DNA from: Tsukamurella conjunctivitidis
GTDB taxonomy: Bacteria > Actinomycetota > Actinomycetes > Mycobacteriales > Mycobacteriaceae
Length of the DNA stretch: 64,000 bases
Reading direction: 5' to 3'
NCBI RefSeq assembly: GCF_007858475.1
Contig: NZ_VIGX01000001.1
Location: 186,001 to 250,000 of the forward strand
Both the position numbers and the translations under genes were made by a program. Positions 36,123-45,129 of this stretch are shown here, piece after piece (within the stretch, counting starts at the first letter, position 1; each line of letters starts with the position of its first letter). A model generated the notes under the pieces. The model did not search any database. It saw nothing but the letters and a program-made list of their open reading frames with translations, and was not told the DNA's origin.

Positions 36123-36884
36123 ATGGCACGACTGCAGGGGAAGCGGGCGCTCATCACGGGCGCCGCACGCGGGCAGGGCGCGGCCGTCGCGCGACGGTTC
36201 GTCGCCGAGGGCGCGCAGGTGCTGCTCGGCGACGTCCTGGACGAGCAGGGCGAGGCGCTGGCCGCCGGGCTCGGCGACGCAGCGGTGTACCGGCATCTCG
36301 ACGTGACGAGCGAGGACGACTGGGCCGCCGCGGTCGCGGAGGTTCAGGAGCGCTTCGGCGGGCTCGACGTGCTGGTGAACAATGCCGGCGTGCTGTTCTT
36401 CTCGGCGCTCGAGCAGACCGCCCTCGCCGACTACGAGCGGGTGATCCGGATCAACCAGTTCGGCTGCTTCCTCGGTATGCGAGCCGCGGTGGAGCCGATG
36501 AAGGCGGCCGGCGGCGGGGCGATCGTGAACACCTCCTCGGTCGAGGGGCTGGGCGGCATGCCCTATCTCACCGCCTACACGGCCAGCAAGTTCGCGATCC
36601 GGGGTATGACGAAGGCCGCGGCGATGGAGCTGGGCCAGTACGGCATCCGCGTCAACTCGGTGCACCCCGGCATGATCGATACCGCGATGGTGGCCGACGC
36701 CCTCGGCGGTAACGAGCCGCCCACCGACTGGCTCAAGCAGCGTCTGCCGATCGGACGCCAGGGCACCGCCGACGAGATCGCCTCGCTCGTGCTCTTCGTC
36801 GCGTCCGACGAGGCGAGTTACAGCACGGGCGCCGAGTTCGTCGCCGACGGCGGCGCGACCGCGACCCACGCGCTGAAGCTCTAG
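36123..36884 (+). CDS. Classical SDR, hydroxysteroid dehydrogenase-like
   Basis: The 253-aa SDR begins MARLQGKRALITGAARGQGAAVARRF and has NNAGVLFFSALEQT, the Ser of NTSSVEGLGGMPYLTAYTASKFAI and the catalytic YTASK. It resembles 3-alpha/20-beta-hydroxysteroid dehydrogenases of actinobacteria (Rv2002 type). The start follows the hsd4A stop by 8 bases with a GGAG ribosome site, so it is in the hsd4A operon. Substrate and direction are inferred from family and place. Confidence 0.82.
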   Translation: MARLQGKRALITGAARGQGAAVARRFVAEGAQVLLGDVLDEQGEALAAGLGDAAVYRHLDVTSEDDWAAAVAEVQERFGGLDVLVNNAGVLFFSALEQTALADYERVIRINQFGCFLGMRAAVEPMKAAGGGAIVNTSSVEGLGGMPYLTAYTASKFAIRGMTKAAAMELGQYGIRVNSVHPGMIDTAMVADALGGNEPPTDWLKQRLPIGRQGTADEIASLVLFVASDEASYSTGAEFVADGGATATHALKL

Positions 36885-37571
36885 ATGCCCGGCACGGAAG
36901 CGATCCGGCGGGTGGTCGAGGCCTCGCCCGCCGCCGTCGCTGCGCACGACAAGGACGCCTGGACGGCGCTGTTCGCCCCCGGCGGCGCCGTCCACGATCC
37001 GGTGGGGCCGCCGCCGCAGACGGACCCCGCGGCGATCGCGCGGTTCTACGACATGTTCATCGCGCCCAACCGGATCGTCTTCGAGGTCGACCACGACCTG
37101 ATCCTCCCGGGTGAGCGGGAGGGCCTGATGATCCGCGACCTCACGGTGCACACCACCATGAGCACCGGTGTCACGCTGCACATCCCGATGCACTTGCGGT
37201 ACACCGTGACCGACGGTCCCGGCGGCGCCGCCATCACCGGCCTGTACGCGCACTGGGAACTGCGCGGGATGATCGCCGCGCTCCTGCTCTCCGGTCCACG
37301 CGGGCTCGCCGCCGGCGCACTCCTCGGCCCCCGGCTGTTCCGCACGCTGGGCGCCCGTGCCGCGCTGGGCTTCCTCGGCGGGGTACGCGGCGTCGGCGGG
37401 CGGGGCCGTCGACGGGCCGCCGACCTGCTCCACCTGCGCGGCTTACAGGTGGGAAAGGTTCTCGCGTCCGGCCGGACGGTCACCGCCACCGTCTACGACG
37501 GCGCGCGCCGCGGCCTCGCCGTCGTCGACTTCACGGGCGCCGGAGAACCGGATCTGGCCCTGCACTTCTGA
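36885..37571 (+). CDS. SnoaL-like (NTF2-fold) protein
   Basis: The 228-aa protein has an NTF2/SnoaL-like N-terminal half (FAPGGAVHDPVGPPPQTDPAAIARFYDMFIAPNRIVFEVDHDLILPG). The Gly/Ala/Arg-rich segment at about 130-185 may be a short membrane-associated or flexible region. The ATG comes directly after the SDR stop codon (TAGATG), so the two are translationally coupled. SnoaL-like folds often act as cyclases or ketosteroid isomerases, but catalytic residues cannot be assigned here. Its last 41 bases overlap the convergent tetR gene. Confidence 0.7.
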   Translation: MPGTEAIRRVVEASPAAVAAHDKDAWTALFAPGGAVHDPVGPPPQTDPAAIARFYDMFIAPNRIVFEVDHDLILPGEREGLMIRDLTVHTTMSTGVTLHIPMHLRYTVTDGPGGAAITGLYAHWELRGMIAALLLSGPRGLAAGALLGPRLFRTLGARAALGFLGGVRGVGGRGRRRAADLLHLRGLQVGKVLASGRTVTATVYDGARRGLAVVDFTGAGEPDLALHF

Positions 37572-38214
37572 CGGTCCCGCTCAGCAGCGGGCGCAGGGGA
37601 AGGGCCGGGGACGGCGGTAGCGGCGAGCCGTCGGAGACGGCGAAGGCGCGCAGGAGCTGCCCGGCCAAGCGCGCGGAGGCGGACCGCGGTACGGAGCCCC
37701 GGGCCACGAGACCGGCGTTCGCCAGGAACGCGAGGGTGACGTCGGCGGACGTGACGTCCTGTCGCACCATTCCTGCGTCGCGGCATCGGTCGACCAGCGC
37801 GTTCAGGGCGCGCTCCGCTTCGTCGAGCTTCGTGGATTCCGCTGCGCGGGGATGGCGATCGAGGAAGGCCTGCGTGAATCCTCGATCGCCGGCCTGCAGC
37901 GCGAACACGGTGTGCACCAGGGCGCTCAGGCCGCGCCACGGGTCGGGGTCGTCGATCGCCTTCTCGAGCGCGTGCGTGCAGGCGCCGAACTGCTCCCCGA
38001 AGGCCTCCGCGACGAGCTGGTCGCGCGTGGGGAACCTGCGGTGCAGGGTCGCGACGCCGACCCCGGCGCGTCGCGCGACCGCGGCGAGCGGAGCGTCGAT
38101 GCCGCGGGCCGTGAACACCTCGCGGGCGGCGCGCACGATGCGCTCCCGGTTGCGCCGGGCGTCGGTCCGCAGGATGCGTTCGCTCCCGGCGAGATGAGAC
38201 CGATCGGCGTTCAT
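37531..38214 (-). CDS. TetR-family transcriptional regulator
   Basis: The 227-aa TetR regulator has its N-terminal HTH at NRERIVRAAREVFTARGIDAPLAAVARRAGVGVATLHRRFPTRDQLVAEAF, followed by a helical ligand-binding domain. It is divergent from a quinone-oxidoreductase-like gene 57 bases away and probably controls it. Its 3' end overlaps the SnoaL-like gene by 41 bases on the other strand. The C-terminal tail, rich in Pro and Arg, may be only the run-out of the reading frame in the overlap. Confidence 0.82.
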   Translation of the reverse strand: MNADRSHLAGSERILRTDARRNRERIVRAAREVFTARGIDAPLAAVARRAGVGVATLHRRFPTRDQLVAEAFGEQFGACTHALEKAIDDPDPWRGLSALVHTVFALQAGDRGFTQAFLDRHPRAAESTKLDEAERALNALVDRCRDAGMVRQDVTSADVTLAFLANAGLVARGSVPRSASARLAGQLLRAFAVSDGSPLPPSPALPLRPLLSGTVRSAGPDPVLRRP

Positions 38215-38271
38215 GTCTCTCAGTTTATCGGCGGGCGGAAGCCGCACGGGGGCCCGACGGTTGTCCCGGAC

Positions 38272-39273
38272 ATGACACACGACGAATCCTCCATGCGTGC
38301 CGCCCTGTTCGATCGCTACGGTCCGCCTGAGGTGCTCTACGAGGGCAAGGTGCCGATCCCCGCGATCGGTGACGACGAGCTGCTGGTGCGCGTGCGCGCC
38401 GTCTCGGTGAACGGTGGCGAGCTCATCGTCCGCTCGGGCGGCCTGCCGTCGTGGCTGATGCGCGGGCCGTTCCCCCGGCGCACCGGGCTGGACTTCGTCG
38501 GCGAGGTCGCCGCGGCCGGCCCCGCGACGTCCGGACACGCTGTGGGCGATCGGGTGTGGGGCCTGCTGAGCGAGAAGCCCGATGCGTCGGGTCAGGCGCT
38601 GCGCAGCCTGGCCGAGTACGTCGTCGTCCGGCCCGATCAGATCGCCGCCGCACCACGGTCGTTGTCGCCCGTCGAAGCAGTGACCCTCCCGGTGGGCGGG
38701 CTCACGGCGTTGCTCGCCCTGCGTCGCGAGGCGGGCCTGCGCCCGGGCGAGAGCGTGCTGGTGCGCGGCGCGGCAGGCGGTGTCGGCAGTGCGGTCGTCC
38801 AGGTCGCGAAGACGCTCGGTGCGGGTCCGGTGACGGGACTGGCCGGCGCGGGCGCCCTGGACTTCGTGTCCGGTCTCGGCGCCGATCGGGCCGTCGACTA
38901 CCGGCGGACCGGCCCCGACGGCCTCGGCACGTTCGACGTCGTGATCGACACCGTCGGAACCGATCTGAGCGACTTCCGGCGTTTGCTCGCACCGGGCGGA
39001 CGCATGGTGACGGTGCGTTTCGATACCGATCGCACGATTCGAAGCCTGGGGACGATCGCCGCGTCGGCGATCCACGGTGACCGCCGGATCCGTTTCTTCC
39101 GTGGCGCACCCGACCCGGCCCTGCTCGCGGAGCTCGCGCGGATGGTCGACCGCGGAGCGCTGCGACCGGTCCTCGACGCGACGTACCCGCTCGCAGATGC
39201 CGCCGGTGCGCATCGTCGGTTGGAGGAGGGCGGCGTTCTCGGCAAGGTCGTCATCGACGTGGAGGGGACCTAG
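38272..39273 (+). CDS. Zinc-independent quinone oxidoreductase-like (MDR) protein
   Basis: The 333-aa MDR-superfamily enzyme has an N-terminal GroES-like domain (PPEVLYEGKVPIPAIGDDELLVRVRAVSVNGGEL). Its Rossmann domain contains VLVRGAAGGVGSAVVQVAKTLGAG and the C-terminal motif LADAAGAHRRLEEGGVLGKVVIDVE. No zinc-ligand set is visible, which fits NADPH:quinone oxidoreductase. The ATG at 38293 is an alternative start. It is likely regulated by the divergent TetR gene. Confidence 0.82.
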   Translation: MTHDESSMRAALFDRYGPPEVLYEGKVPIPAIGDDELLVRVRAVSVNGGELIVRSGGLPSWLMRGPFPRRTGLDFVGEVAAAGPATSGHAVGDRVWGLLSEKPDASGQALRSLAEYVVVRPDQIAAAPRSLSPVEAVTLPVGGLTALLALRREAGLRPGESVLVRGAAGGVGSAVVQVAKTLGAGPVTGLAGAGALDFVSGLGADRAVDYRRTGPDGLGTFDVVIDTVGTDLSDFRRLLAPGGRMVTVRFDTDRTIRSLGTIAASAIHGDRRIRFFRGAPDPALLAELARMVDRGALRPVLDATYPLADAAGAHRRLEEGGVLGKVVIDVEGT

Positions 39274-40025
39274 TCGCGCGCTCCCGCGACGCGGGAAAGG
39301 GTGAGGGCGGCGGCGCGCACGGCGGGGCCGACGCGTTCCGGGCGCATGCGGTTGCTCCAGCCCGCCACGGAGATCGCTGCAATGGGGGCGTCATCTGCGT
39401 CGAGGATGGGGCAGGCGACGCAGACCGTGCCGTTGCCGGACTCCTCCCGCTCGTACGCGACGCCCTCATCGCGGACGCGCTCGAGCTGGCGGCGCAGGAC
39501 CGTGGGCGAGGTGATGGTGCGGGTGCTCAGGCGCGGCATCCCGGCCGCGATGACCGCGTCGAGTGCGGGCGCGTCCGCGAACGCGAGGATCGCCTTGCCG
39601 ACCCCGGTCGCATGCGCCGGCATCCGCCCGCCCACGCGGGACGGCAGGTCCGGTGCGTCCGGACCCGGGAGGACCTCGAAATAGACGACCTCGATGCCCT
39701 CGAGCCGGGCCAGGTGCACGGTGTTGCGGGTCGCCGAGCGGAGGTCCGCGAGCACCGGACGCGCCGCGTCGACGAGATCGCGGTGGCCGGTGGCGAGCTG
39801 GCCGATCTCGAACAGTCGCAGGCCCAGCCGCAGATCGGTTCCGGAACGCTCCAACAGGCCGGCGGAGACCAGGTGCCCCGTGAGGCGGTGCACCGTCGAC
39901 TTGGGCAGCCCGGTGCGCCGCGCCAACTCGGAGACGCCGAGCCCGCCGTCGCCGGGCCGGTACGACGACAGCAGTGCGGAGATCCGGTCGACGGTGGCCC
40001 CGTCGTTCCGCTCAGCGGGACGCAT
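39270..40025 (-). CDS. IclR-family transcriptional regulator
   Basis: The 251-aa IclR regulator has an N-terminal winged HTH (GLGVSELARRTGLPKSTVHRLTGHLVSAGLLERSGTDLRLGLRLFEIG). The C-terminal ligand domain contains RMPAHATGVGKAILAF and VACPILDADDAPIAAISVAGWSNRM. Its stop overlaps the convergent oxidoreductase gene by 4 bases. Targets are unknown; catabolic genes nearby (P450, hsaGF) are candidates. It is encoded just downstream of a TetR-P450 pair on the same strand. Confidence 0.85.
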   Translation of the reverse strand: MRPAERNDGATVDRISALLSSYRPGDGGLGVSELARRTGLPKSTVHRLTGHLVSAGLLERSGTDLRLGLRLFEIGQLATGHRDLVDAARPVLADLRSATRNTVHLARLEGIEVVYFEVLPGPDAPDLPSRVGGRMPAHATGVGKAILAFADAPALDAVIAAGMPRLSTRTITSPTVLRRQLERVRDEGVAYEREESGNGTVCVACPILDADDAPIAAISVAGWSNRMRPERVGPAVRAAALTLSRVAGARD

Positions 40026-40061
40026 GCGACCAGTGTGCCAGGGCCCGTCCTCGTCGTGGGT

Positions 40062-40640
40062 CTATCCGCGGACGATCGGCCCGACGAACCGGACCAGGAG
40101 CTCGTGCTCGTACGCGGCGCTCGCGCCGGGGTGCGCGAGCAGACCGACGATCACCCGGACGACCCAGTCGAAGACCAGCGGGTCGGCGAGCTCCGGTAGG
40201 TCGGCGGCGACGGGGGTGCGCGTCGCCGCCGCGGCGAGTGCGTCGATGTTCTCGGCCAGGACCGGACCCACGGCGAAATCCTCCGAGGCGAACCAGGCGA
40301 GTAGCTCCGGCCGGTCGCGCACGTAGGCGACGGCCGCCTCGATCACGGCGACGAGGCGCTCCGAGGCGTCCCCCGTGGCAGGTCCGCTCGTCGTGAGATG
40401 GTCGAGAGCCCTGGACATCTCGCGGAGCACGTAGGCGGATCGCAGCATCTCGCGGTTGGCGAAGTACCGGTAGAGCGTGGCGCGGGAGCACCCCGCGGCG
40501 CGGGCGATGTCGTCCATGCCGACCGCGGCGACACCGTGCTCCGCGAACATGCCGGAGGCGGCGTCGAGGATGCGCTCCGCCGCGCCGGACCTGGTGGCCT
40601 CGGACCAACTGTTCTTCGCGGCGGACGTCATGGCGGTCAT
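40062..40640 (-). CDS. TetR-family regulator coupled to a P450 gene
   Basis: The 192-aa TetR protein has its HTH at AAERILDAASGMFAEHGVAAVGMDDIARAAGCSRATLYRYFANREMLRSAY. The start overlaps the end of the P450 gene by 4 bases, so P450 and regulator form one transcript (P450 first). The palindrome at 41887 in front of the P450 gene is the natural candidate for its operator, making the operon self-regulated; this is inference. Confidence 0.85.
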   Translation of the reverse strand: MTAMTSAAKNSWSEATRSGAAERILDAASGMFAEHGVAAVGMDDIARAAGCSRATLYRYFANREMLRSAYVLREMSRALDHLTTSGPATGDASERLVAVIEAAVAYVRDRPELLAWFASEDFAVGPVLAENIDALAAAATRTPVAADLPELADPLVFDWVVRVIVGLLAHPGASAAYEHELLVRFVGPIVRG

Positions 40641-41854
40641 CCTACGGAGATCGGCACGGCCGTCGGGCGGCGCACGTACGCCCCCGGCGCCCAGCGCACA
40701 CCGCCGATATCGACCGTGAAACCGGGAATGCGCGCGAGGAGTTCCTCAAGGGCCACGCGCGACTGCATCCGGGCGGCCGCGGCGCCGAGGCAGTGGTGGG
40801 CGCCCTGCGCGAAGGTCAGGATGTTGCGTGGATTCCGCACGACGTCGAGTTCGTCGGCGTCCGGGCCGAAGACCCGTTCGTCGCGGTTGGCGGAGCCGTA
40901 GAGCAGGAGTACTCGTCGGTCCGCCGGGATCACCGTGCCGTCGATGTCCACCGGGCGGGTGGTGGTGCGCCCGAGCCCCTGCACCGGCGAGGTGAGCCGG
41001 AGGAACTCCTCGACCGCGCCGGGGATCAGTGCCGGGTCCTCCACCAGGAGTCGCCGTTGGTCGGGGCGTCGTTGGAGCAGTTGCACGGCTCCGCCGAGCA
41101 GTCCCGTCGTGGTGTCGTTGCCCCCGGCCACCATCGTGAACGTGAAGCCGAGGATGGAGACCACGCCCGCGGCATCGTCGTCCGCGCCGACACCGGCGGC
41201 CACGAGGTGTGAGACGACGTCGTCCTCCGGCTCCGTGCGCCGCCGTTCGATGAGGTCGGCGAAGTAGGCCATCAGCTCACCGACGGCGTCGGCGGCGGTC
41301 GCGACGACCGAGGCGAGGTCGCCACCGCCGGAGTTCGCGGCGACGATGCTCTCGGTCCAGTCGTCGAACCGCCCGCGGTCCGCGGCGGGTACGCCGAGGT
41401 AGTGCGCGACGACCATGGACGGGAGCGGCTTGAACAGCTCGCGCACGATATCGCCACCGCCCTGCGCGCGGAGGCGCTCGACGCGTTCGATCACGAAGGC
41501 CCGGACCTCGGGTTCGATCGCGGCGACCTGCCGCGGGGTGAAGCCGCGGGCGACAAGGCGACGGAAGGCGGTGTGCACCGGCGGGTCCTGCATCACCATC
41601 GGCGGATTCTCCTGGAGACCGATCTTCTCCAGCTCGCCGTAGTGCAGGGTCAACCCCTGCGCGGACGAGAATTCTCCGGGCTCACGTAGCGCTCGCCAGA
41701 CGTCGGCGTGGCGGGGCAGCACGTAGTACTCGAGCTCCTCGCCGTCGAGCGGACCTGCCCGGTGCACGGCGCCCGTAGCACGGAGATCGCGATACAGAGG
41801 GAAGGGATCGGACCAGGTGTCGGCGGAGCGCGGCGCGAAGGTGGTTGTCGGCAT
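40637..41854 (-). CDS. Cytochrome P450 of unknown substrate
   Basis: The 405-aa P450 has an I-helix [12 protein letters not shown] (Gly-Asn-Asp in place of the usual Gly-His-Glu or Gly-Asn-Glu), ExxR in [16 protein letters not shown] and the heme loop [15 protein letters not shown] with Cys355. Size and motifs resemble bacterial class I P450s. It is the first gene of an operon with the TetR regulator and stands opposite to hsaG-hsaF. A substrate cannot be named, and no ferredoxin gene is next to it. Confidence 0.87.
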   Translation of the reverse strand: MPTTTFAPRSADTWSDPFPLYRDLRATGAVHRAGPLDGEELEYYVLPRHADVWRALREPGEFSSAQGLTLHYGELEKIGLQENPPMVMQDPPVHTAFRRLVARGFTPRQVAAIEPEVRAFVIERVERLRAQGGGDIVRELFKPLPSMVVAHYLGVPAADRGRFDDWTESIVAANSGGGDLASVVATAADAVGELMAYFADLIERRRTEPEDDVVSHLVAAGVGADDDAAGVVSILGFTFTMVAGGNDTTTGLLGGAVQLLQRRPDQRRLLVEDPALIPGAVEEFLRLTSPVQGLGRTTTRPVDIDGTVIPADRRVLLLYGSANRDERVFGPDADELDVVRNPRNILTFAQGAHHCLGAAAARMQSRVALEELLARIPGFTVDIGGVRWAPGAYVRRPTAVPISVG

Positions 41855-41886
41855 GTCCCGCCCTCTCGATGAGACAACAAGCTATA

Positions 41887-41908
41887 TTCGTCTTGAATCT
41901 AAGACGAA
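41887..41908. promoter_or_regulatory. Perfect palindrome, candidate TetR operator between P450 and hsaG
   Basis: TTCGTCTT at 41887-41894 is repeated in inverted form as AAGACGAA at 41901-41908, with a 6-base spacer. A related half site (TTTCGTC) follows at 41915-41921. It lies 33-54 bases before the P450 start and 100-121 before hsaG, and is AT-richer than its surroundings. Confidence 0.65.
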
Positions 41909-42007
41909 CCGCTGGTTTCGTCAATATGGTTGCGGAGTCGTCATCACGTCCCGCTGAGCGGAACAGACACGTGGACGTGCGTGCTCGCGAGGACCGACCA
42001 TGGGGGC

Positions 42008-42916
42008 ATGACGGAGAAGGTGACTGCGGCCATCGTCGGCCCGGGCAATATCGGCACGGACCTGCTGGCCAAACTGCGGCGGAGCGAGCACGTGGACGTG
42101 CGTTACATGGTCGGCGTGGACCCCGAATCGGACGGCCTGAAACGCGCCGCCGAACTCGGTCTCGAGACGTCGGCGGAGGGGGTGGAGTGGCTCCTCGCTC
42201 GACCACGGCCACCGCAGATCGTCTTCGAGGCGACCTCGGCGAAGGCGCACCGCGCCAACGCTCCCCGGTACGCGGAGGCGGGCATCGTCGCGGTCGACCT
42301 GACGCCTGCGGCCGTCGGCCCGCTGGCCTGTCCGGTGGTGAACCTCGAGTCCCAGTTGGATGCGCCCAACGTCAACATGATCACCTGCGGCGGGCAGGCG
42401 ACGATTCCGATCGTGCACGCCGTCAGTCGTGTCACCCCGGTGAGCTACGCGGAGATCGTCGCCTCGGTGTCGTCGCGTTCCGCAGGGCCCGGCACGCGCG
42501 CCAACATCGACGAGTTCACCGAGACCACGGCCCGTGCGATCGAGGAGGTCGGCGGCGCGGCCAAGGGCAAGGCGATCATCATCATCAACCCGGTCGAGCC
42601 GCCGATGATCATGCGCGACACGGTGTTCTGCGCCATCGATCCGGACGCGGACCGGGACGCGATCACCGCATCCATCGAGAAGATGGTCGCGGACGTGCAG
42701 GTCTACGTCCCCGGTTACACATTGAAAGCGGCCCCGCAGTACGACGAGCCTCGGCCCGGCTGGGAGGGCAAGGCGCGCGTCGCGGTCTTCCTCGAGGTGG
42801 CCGGCAACGGCGACTACCTGCCGACGTACGCGGGCAACCTCGACATCATGACCGCCGCCGCCGCGCGGGCGGGCGAGCTGCTGGCGCAGCGCATCCTGGA
42901 TGGAGTGAAGGCATGA
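42008..42916 (+). CDS. hsaG: HsaG-like acetaldehyde/propionaldehyde dehydrogenase (acylating)
   Basis: The 302-aa acylating aldehyde dehydrogenase has the cofactor motif [11 protein letters not shown], the catalytic Cys127 in [12 protein letters not shown], and [18 protein letters not shown]. In steroid ring A/B degradation HsaG converts propionaldehyde to propionyl-CoA. Close relatives (BphJ, MhpF, TesF) serve other aromatic meta-pathways, so this could belong to a different pathway. The start ATG at 42008 follows a G-rich ribosome site. It overlaps hsaF by 3 bases and forms a complex that channels the aldehyde. Confidence 0.85.
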   Translation: MTEKVTAAIVGPGNIGTDLLAKLRRSEHVDVRYMVGVDPESDGLKRAAELGLETSAEGVEWLLARPRPPQIVFEATSAKAHRANAPRYAEAGIVAVDLTPAAVGPLACPVVNLESQLDAPNVNMITCGGQATIPIVHAVSRVTPVSYAEIVASVSSRSAGPGTRANIDEFTETTARAIEEVGGAAKGKAIIIINPVEPPMIMRDTVFCAIDPDADRDAITASIEKMVADVQVYVPGYTLKAAPQYDEPRPGWEGKARVAVFLEVAGNGDYLPTYAGNLDIMTAAAARAGELLAQRILDGVKA

Positions 42917-43962
42917 CCGGCATCAACGGCGAGCTCTGGAACGACCCGAACCGCGACGTGCGCATCGTCGACACGTCGCTGCGCGACGGCAGCCATGCGA
43001 TGGCGCACCAGTTCACCGAGCAGAACGTGCGCGACACCGTGCGCGCGCTCGACGACGCGGGCGTCTCGCTCATCGAGGTCACCCACGGTGACGGACTCGG
43101 CGGCAGCACGTTCAACTACGGCTTCTCCCTGGTCGACGAGCGCAAGCTCATCGCCGCCGCGGTCGACGAGGCCCAGCAGGCGAAGATCGCGGTCCTCATG
43201 CTCCCCGGTCTCGGCACCGTCGAGGACATCCGCGTCGCGGCCGACCTCGGCGCCGGCGCGCTGCGCATCGCGACCCATTGCACCGAGGCCGACGTCTCGA
43301 TCCAGCACTTCGGCGCCGCACGGGAACTGGGCCTGGAGACGGTCGGCTTCTTGATGCTCTCGCACATGTCGACGCCCGAGGCGCTGGCGAAGCAGGCGCG
43401 GATCATGGCCGACGCCGGCTGTCAGTGCGTGTACGTCGTGGACTCGGCGGGTGCGCTCATCCTCGAGGACGCCGGTGACCGGGTGGCCGCACTGGTCGCC
43501 GAGCTCGGCGACGACGCGCAGGTCGGCTACCACGGGCACCAGAACCTCAGCTTCGGCGTGGCCAACTCGGTGCTCGCGTACCGCGCCGGCGCGAAGCAGA
43601 TCGACGGCTCGCTGCTCGCGCTCGGTGCGGGGGCGGGCAACTCTCCGACGGAGATCCTCGCCGCGACCTTCGAACGCCTCGGTGTGCGCACCGGGACCGA
43701 TAAGGACGCGCTGATGGCGGCCGCGGAGGACGTGGTCAAGCCGTACATCACGCGCCTGCCGGTGATGGACCGCAGCTCGATCGTCCAGGGCTACGCCGGC
43801 GTGTACTCCAGCTTCCTGCTGCACGCCGAGCGCGCCGCGGAGCGGTACGGCGTGCCGGCGCACGAGATCCTCTACGAGTGCGGCCGCCGCGGTTACGTGG
43901 GCGGTCAGGAGGACATGATCATCGCCATCGCGGTGGAGATGTCGGCGGCGCAGAAGGCCTGA
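42913..43962 (+). CDS. hsaF: HsaF-like 4-hydroxy-2-oxovalerate/oxohexanoate aldolase
   Basis: The 349-aa TIM-barrel aldolase has [19 protein letters not shown] (metal-binding Asp and the catalytic Arg), the metal ligands in [11 protein letters not shown] and the C-terminal communication domain ([56 protein letters not shown]). It cleaves 4-hydroxy-2-oxo acids to pyruvate and an aldehyde that passes to HsaG. Its start overlaps the hsaG stop. Confidence 0.87.
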   Translation: MTGINGELWNDPNRDVRIVDTSLRDGSHAMAHQFTEQNVRDTVRALDDAGVSLIEVTHGDGLGGSTFNYGFSLVDERKLIAAAVDEAQQAKIAVLMLPGLGTVEDIRVAADLGAGALRIATHCTEADVSIQHFGAARELGLETVGFLMLSHMSTPEALAKQARIMADAGCQCVYVVDSAGALILEDAGDRVAALVAELGDDAQVGYHGHQNLSFGVANSVLAYRAGAKQIDGSLLALGAGAGNSPTEILAATFERLGVRTGTDKDALMAAAEDVVKPYITRLPVMDRSSIVQGYAGVYSSFLLHAERAAERYGVPAHEILYECGRRGYVGGQEDMIIAIAVEMSAAQKA

Positions 43963-43968
43963 TGGACG

Positions 43969-44013
43969 GTGGCCGCGTGTGCGGAGGGACGTTCTGTCCG
44001 CGCGCGCGGCCAC
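43969..44013. terminator. Long hairpin between hsaF and the ferredoxin gene
   Basis: GTGGCCGCGTGTGCGGA pairs with TCCGCGCGCGCGGCCAC around an 11-nt loop, with two G-T wobble pairs. It begins 7 bases after the hsaF stop and can serve both convergent genes. Confidence 0.65.
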
Positions 44014-44088
44014 TCATCCGCGCATACCGCGCGGGATCCCGCGCACGCGGCACGTGCGCGGATTCGACGGCCGGGCCGTGGACGAGGG

Positions 44089-44277
44089 TCAGTACTCGAC
44101 GGTGATCGCCTGCGTGGGGCACTGGCTTGCCGCGTACTCGACGTCCTCCCGATCGGCATCCGTGAGGCCCTCGTCGGTGGCCTCCGCGAAGCCCTCGTCG
44201 TTCACCTCGAAGATGTCGGGGCGGATGCCCTCGCACACACCGAATCCGGTGCAGGCTTCGCCGATGGTGATCTTCAT
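44089..44277 (-). CDS. Small ferredoxin ([3Fe-4S] type), FdxD-like
   Basis: The 62-aa ferredoxin MKITIGEACTGFGVCEGIRPDIFEVNDEG has C-x5-C at residues 9 and 15 and one more Cys in SQCPTQAI. The middle ligand of a 4Fe cluster is absent, so a [3Fe-4S] cluster is likely. These small ferredoxins serve P450s in actinobacteria; the match to FdxD of the mycobacterial cholesterol region is plausible. It follows hsaE by 22 bases in the same transcript, and its partner could be CYP125 or the P450 at 40637. Confidence 0.83.
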   Translation of the reverse strand: MKITIGEACTGFGVCEGIRPDIFEVNDEGFAEATDEGLTDADREDVEYAASQCPTQAITVEY

Positions 44278-44299
44278 GTTCTTCTCCGTTCCGGGGGAG

Positions 44300-45085
44300 T
44301 TAGGGGGCGAGGACGGCCGTCACGGAGCCCAGCGGGCCCATGTCGGCGACGATGATGTCTCCGGCGCGCACCGGCTCGGCGCGCGTCATCGATCCCGGCA
44401 GGACGACGTGGCCGGGCTCCAGGGTGGTGCCGAGCGGCCCGACGGTGTTCGCCAGCCAGACGAGGGCGTTGATCGGCGAGCCGAGGACGGCGCCGCCCGC
44501 GCCGGTGCCCACCTGCTCGCCGCTGATCCGGAAGGTGCATCCGACGGTCCGCAGGTCGACGTCCTGCAGTCGCGTGGGACGGCTGCCGAGGATCACGCCG
44601 CCCGACGAGGCGTTGTCCGCGACGGTGTCGACGATGGAGATGTTCCAGTCCTTGATCCGGGAATCGACCACCTCGAGCGCGGGGACGACGAAGTCGACGG
44701 CACGGATCGCGTCGGCCACCGTGACGCCCGGGCCGCGGAGCTCGCGACCGAGGACGAAGGCGATCTCGGGTTCGATCCGCGGCTGCATCCACGACGAGGT
44801 GTCGATCGGCATCTGTTCCAGATGGAACATGGATGCGGTCAGGTGTCCGAAGTCGGGTTCGTAGACGTTCATCTGGCGCTGCATCGCGAGCGAGGCGAGC
44901 CCCACCTTGTGGCCCTTGACGAGATCGCCCGAGGCCTCCCAGCGGCGAACCTGCTCCTGCTGGATCCGGTAGGCGTCGGTGATCGTGGCCTCGGGGAACA
45001 TGCCGATGATCGGGTCGATCGGCGCGCACGCGGCGTACGCGCCGAGGAGCGCGTCGGCGGCGGCGGAGACTGCGGAATCGTCCAT
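44300..45085 (-). CDS. hsaE: HsaE, 2-hydroxypenta/hexa-2,4-dienoate hydratase
   Basis: The 261-aa hydratase of the MhpD/TesE-type family has GHKVGLASLAMQRQMNV and EPDFGHLTASMF. The metal-binding acids lie in PRIEPEIAFVLGREL and EVVDSRIKDW, and GSPINALVWLANT follows. HsaE hydrates the C6 dienoate released from steroid ring A. A KstR box lies 11 bases before the ATG, consistent with steroid control, unlike hsaGF. In mycobacteria hsaE, hsaG and hsaF are adjacent; here they are separated and on opposite strands. Confidence 0.9.
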   Translation of the reverse strand: MDDSAVSAAADALLGAYAACAPIDPIIGMFPEATITDAYRIQQEQVRRWEASGDLVKGHKVGLASLAMQRQMNVYEPDFGHLTASMFHLEQMPIDTSSWMQPRIEPEIAFVLGRELRGPGVTVADAIRAVDFVVPALEVVDSRIKDWNISIVDTVADNASSGGVILGSRPTRLQDVDLRTVGCTFRISGEQVGTGAGGAVLGSPINALVWLANTVGPLGTTLEPGHVVLPGSMTRAEPVRAGDIIVADMGPLGSVTAVLAP

Positions 45086-45095
45086 GCTCGAATAC

Positions 45096-45109
45096 TAGAA
45101 CAGGTTCCA
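45096..45109. promoter_or_regulatory. KstR operator before hsaE
   Basis: TAGAACAGGTTCCA fits all fixed positions of TnnAACnnGTTnnA. It is in the 44-base gap between fadE34 and hsaE and would give hsaE-ferredoxin its own promoter inside the long minus-strand gene run. Confidence 0.82.
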
Positions 45110-45129
45110 GTCGCGCGGTACGGAACGAC

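Noticed and set aside
41930-42007. 26-residue N-terminal extension of HsaG
   Set aside because: It lies outside the family N-terminus ([18 protein letters not shown]) and in the promoter region; ATG 42008 is the better start.
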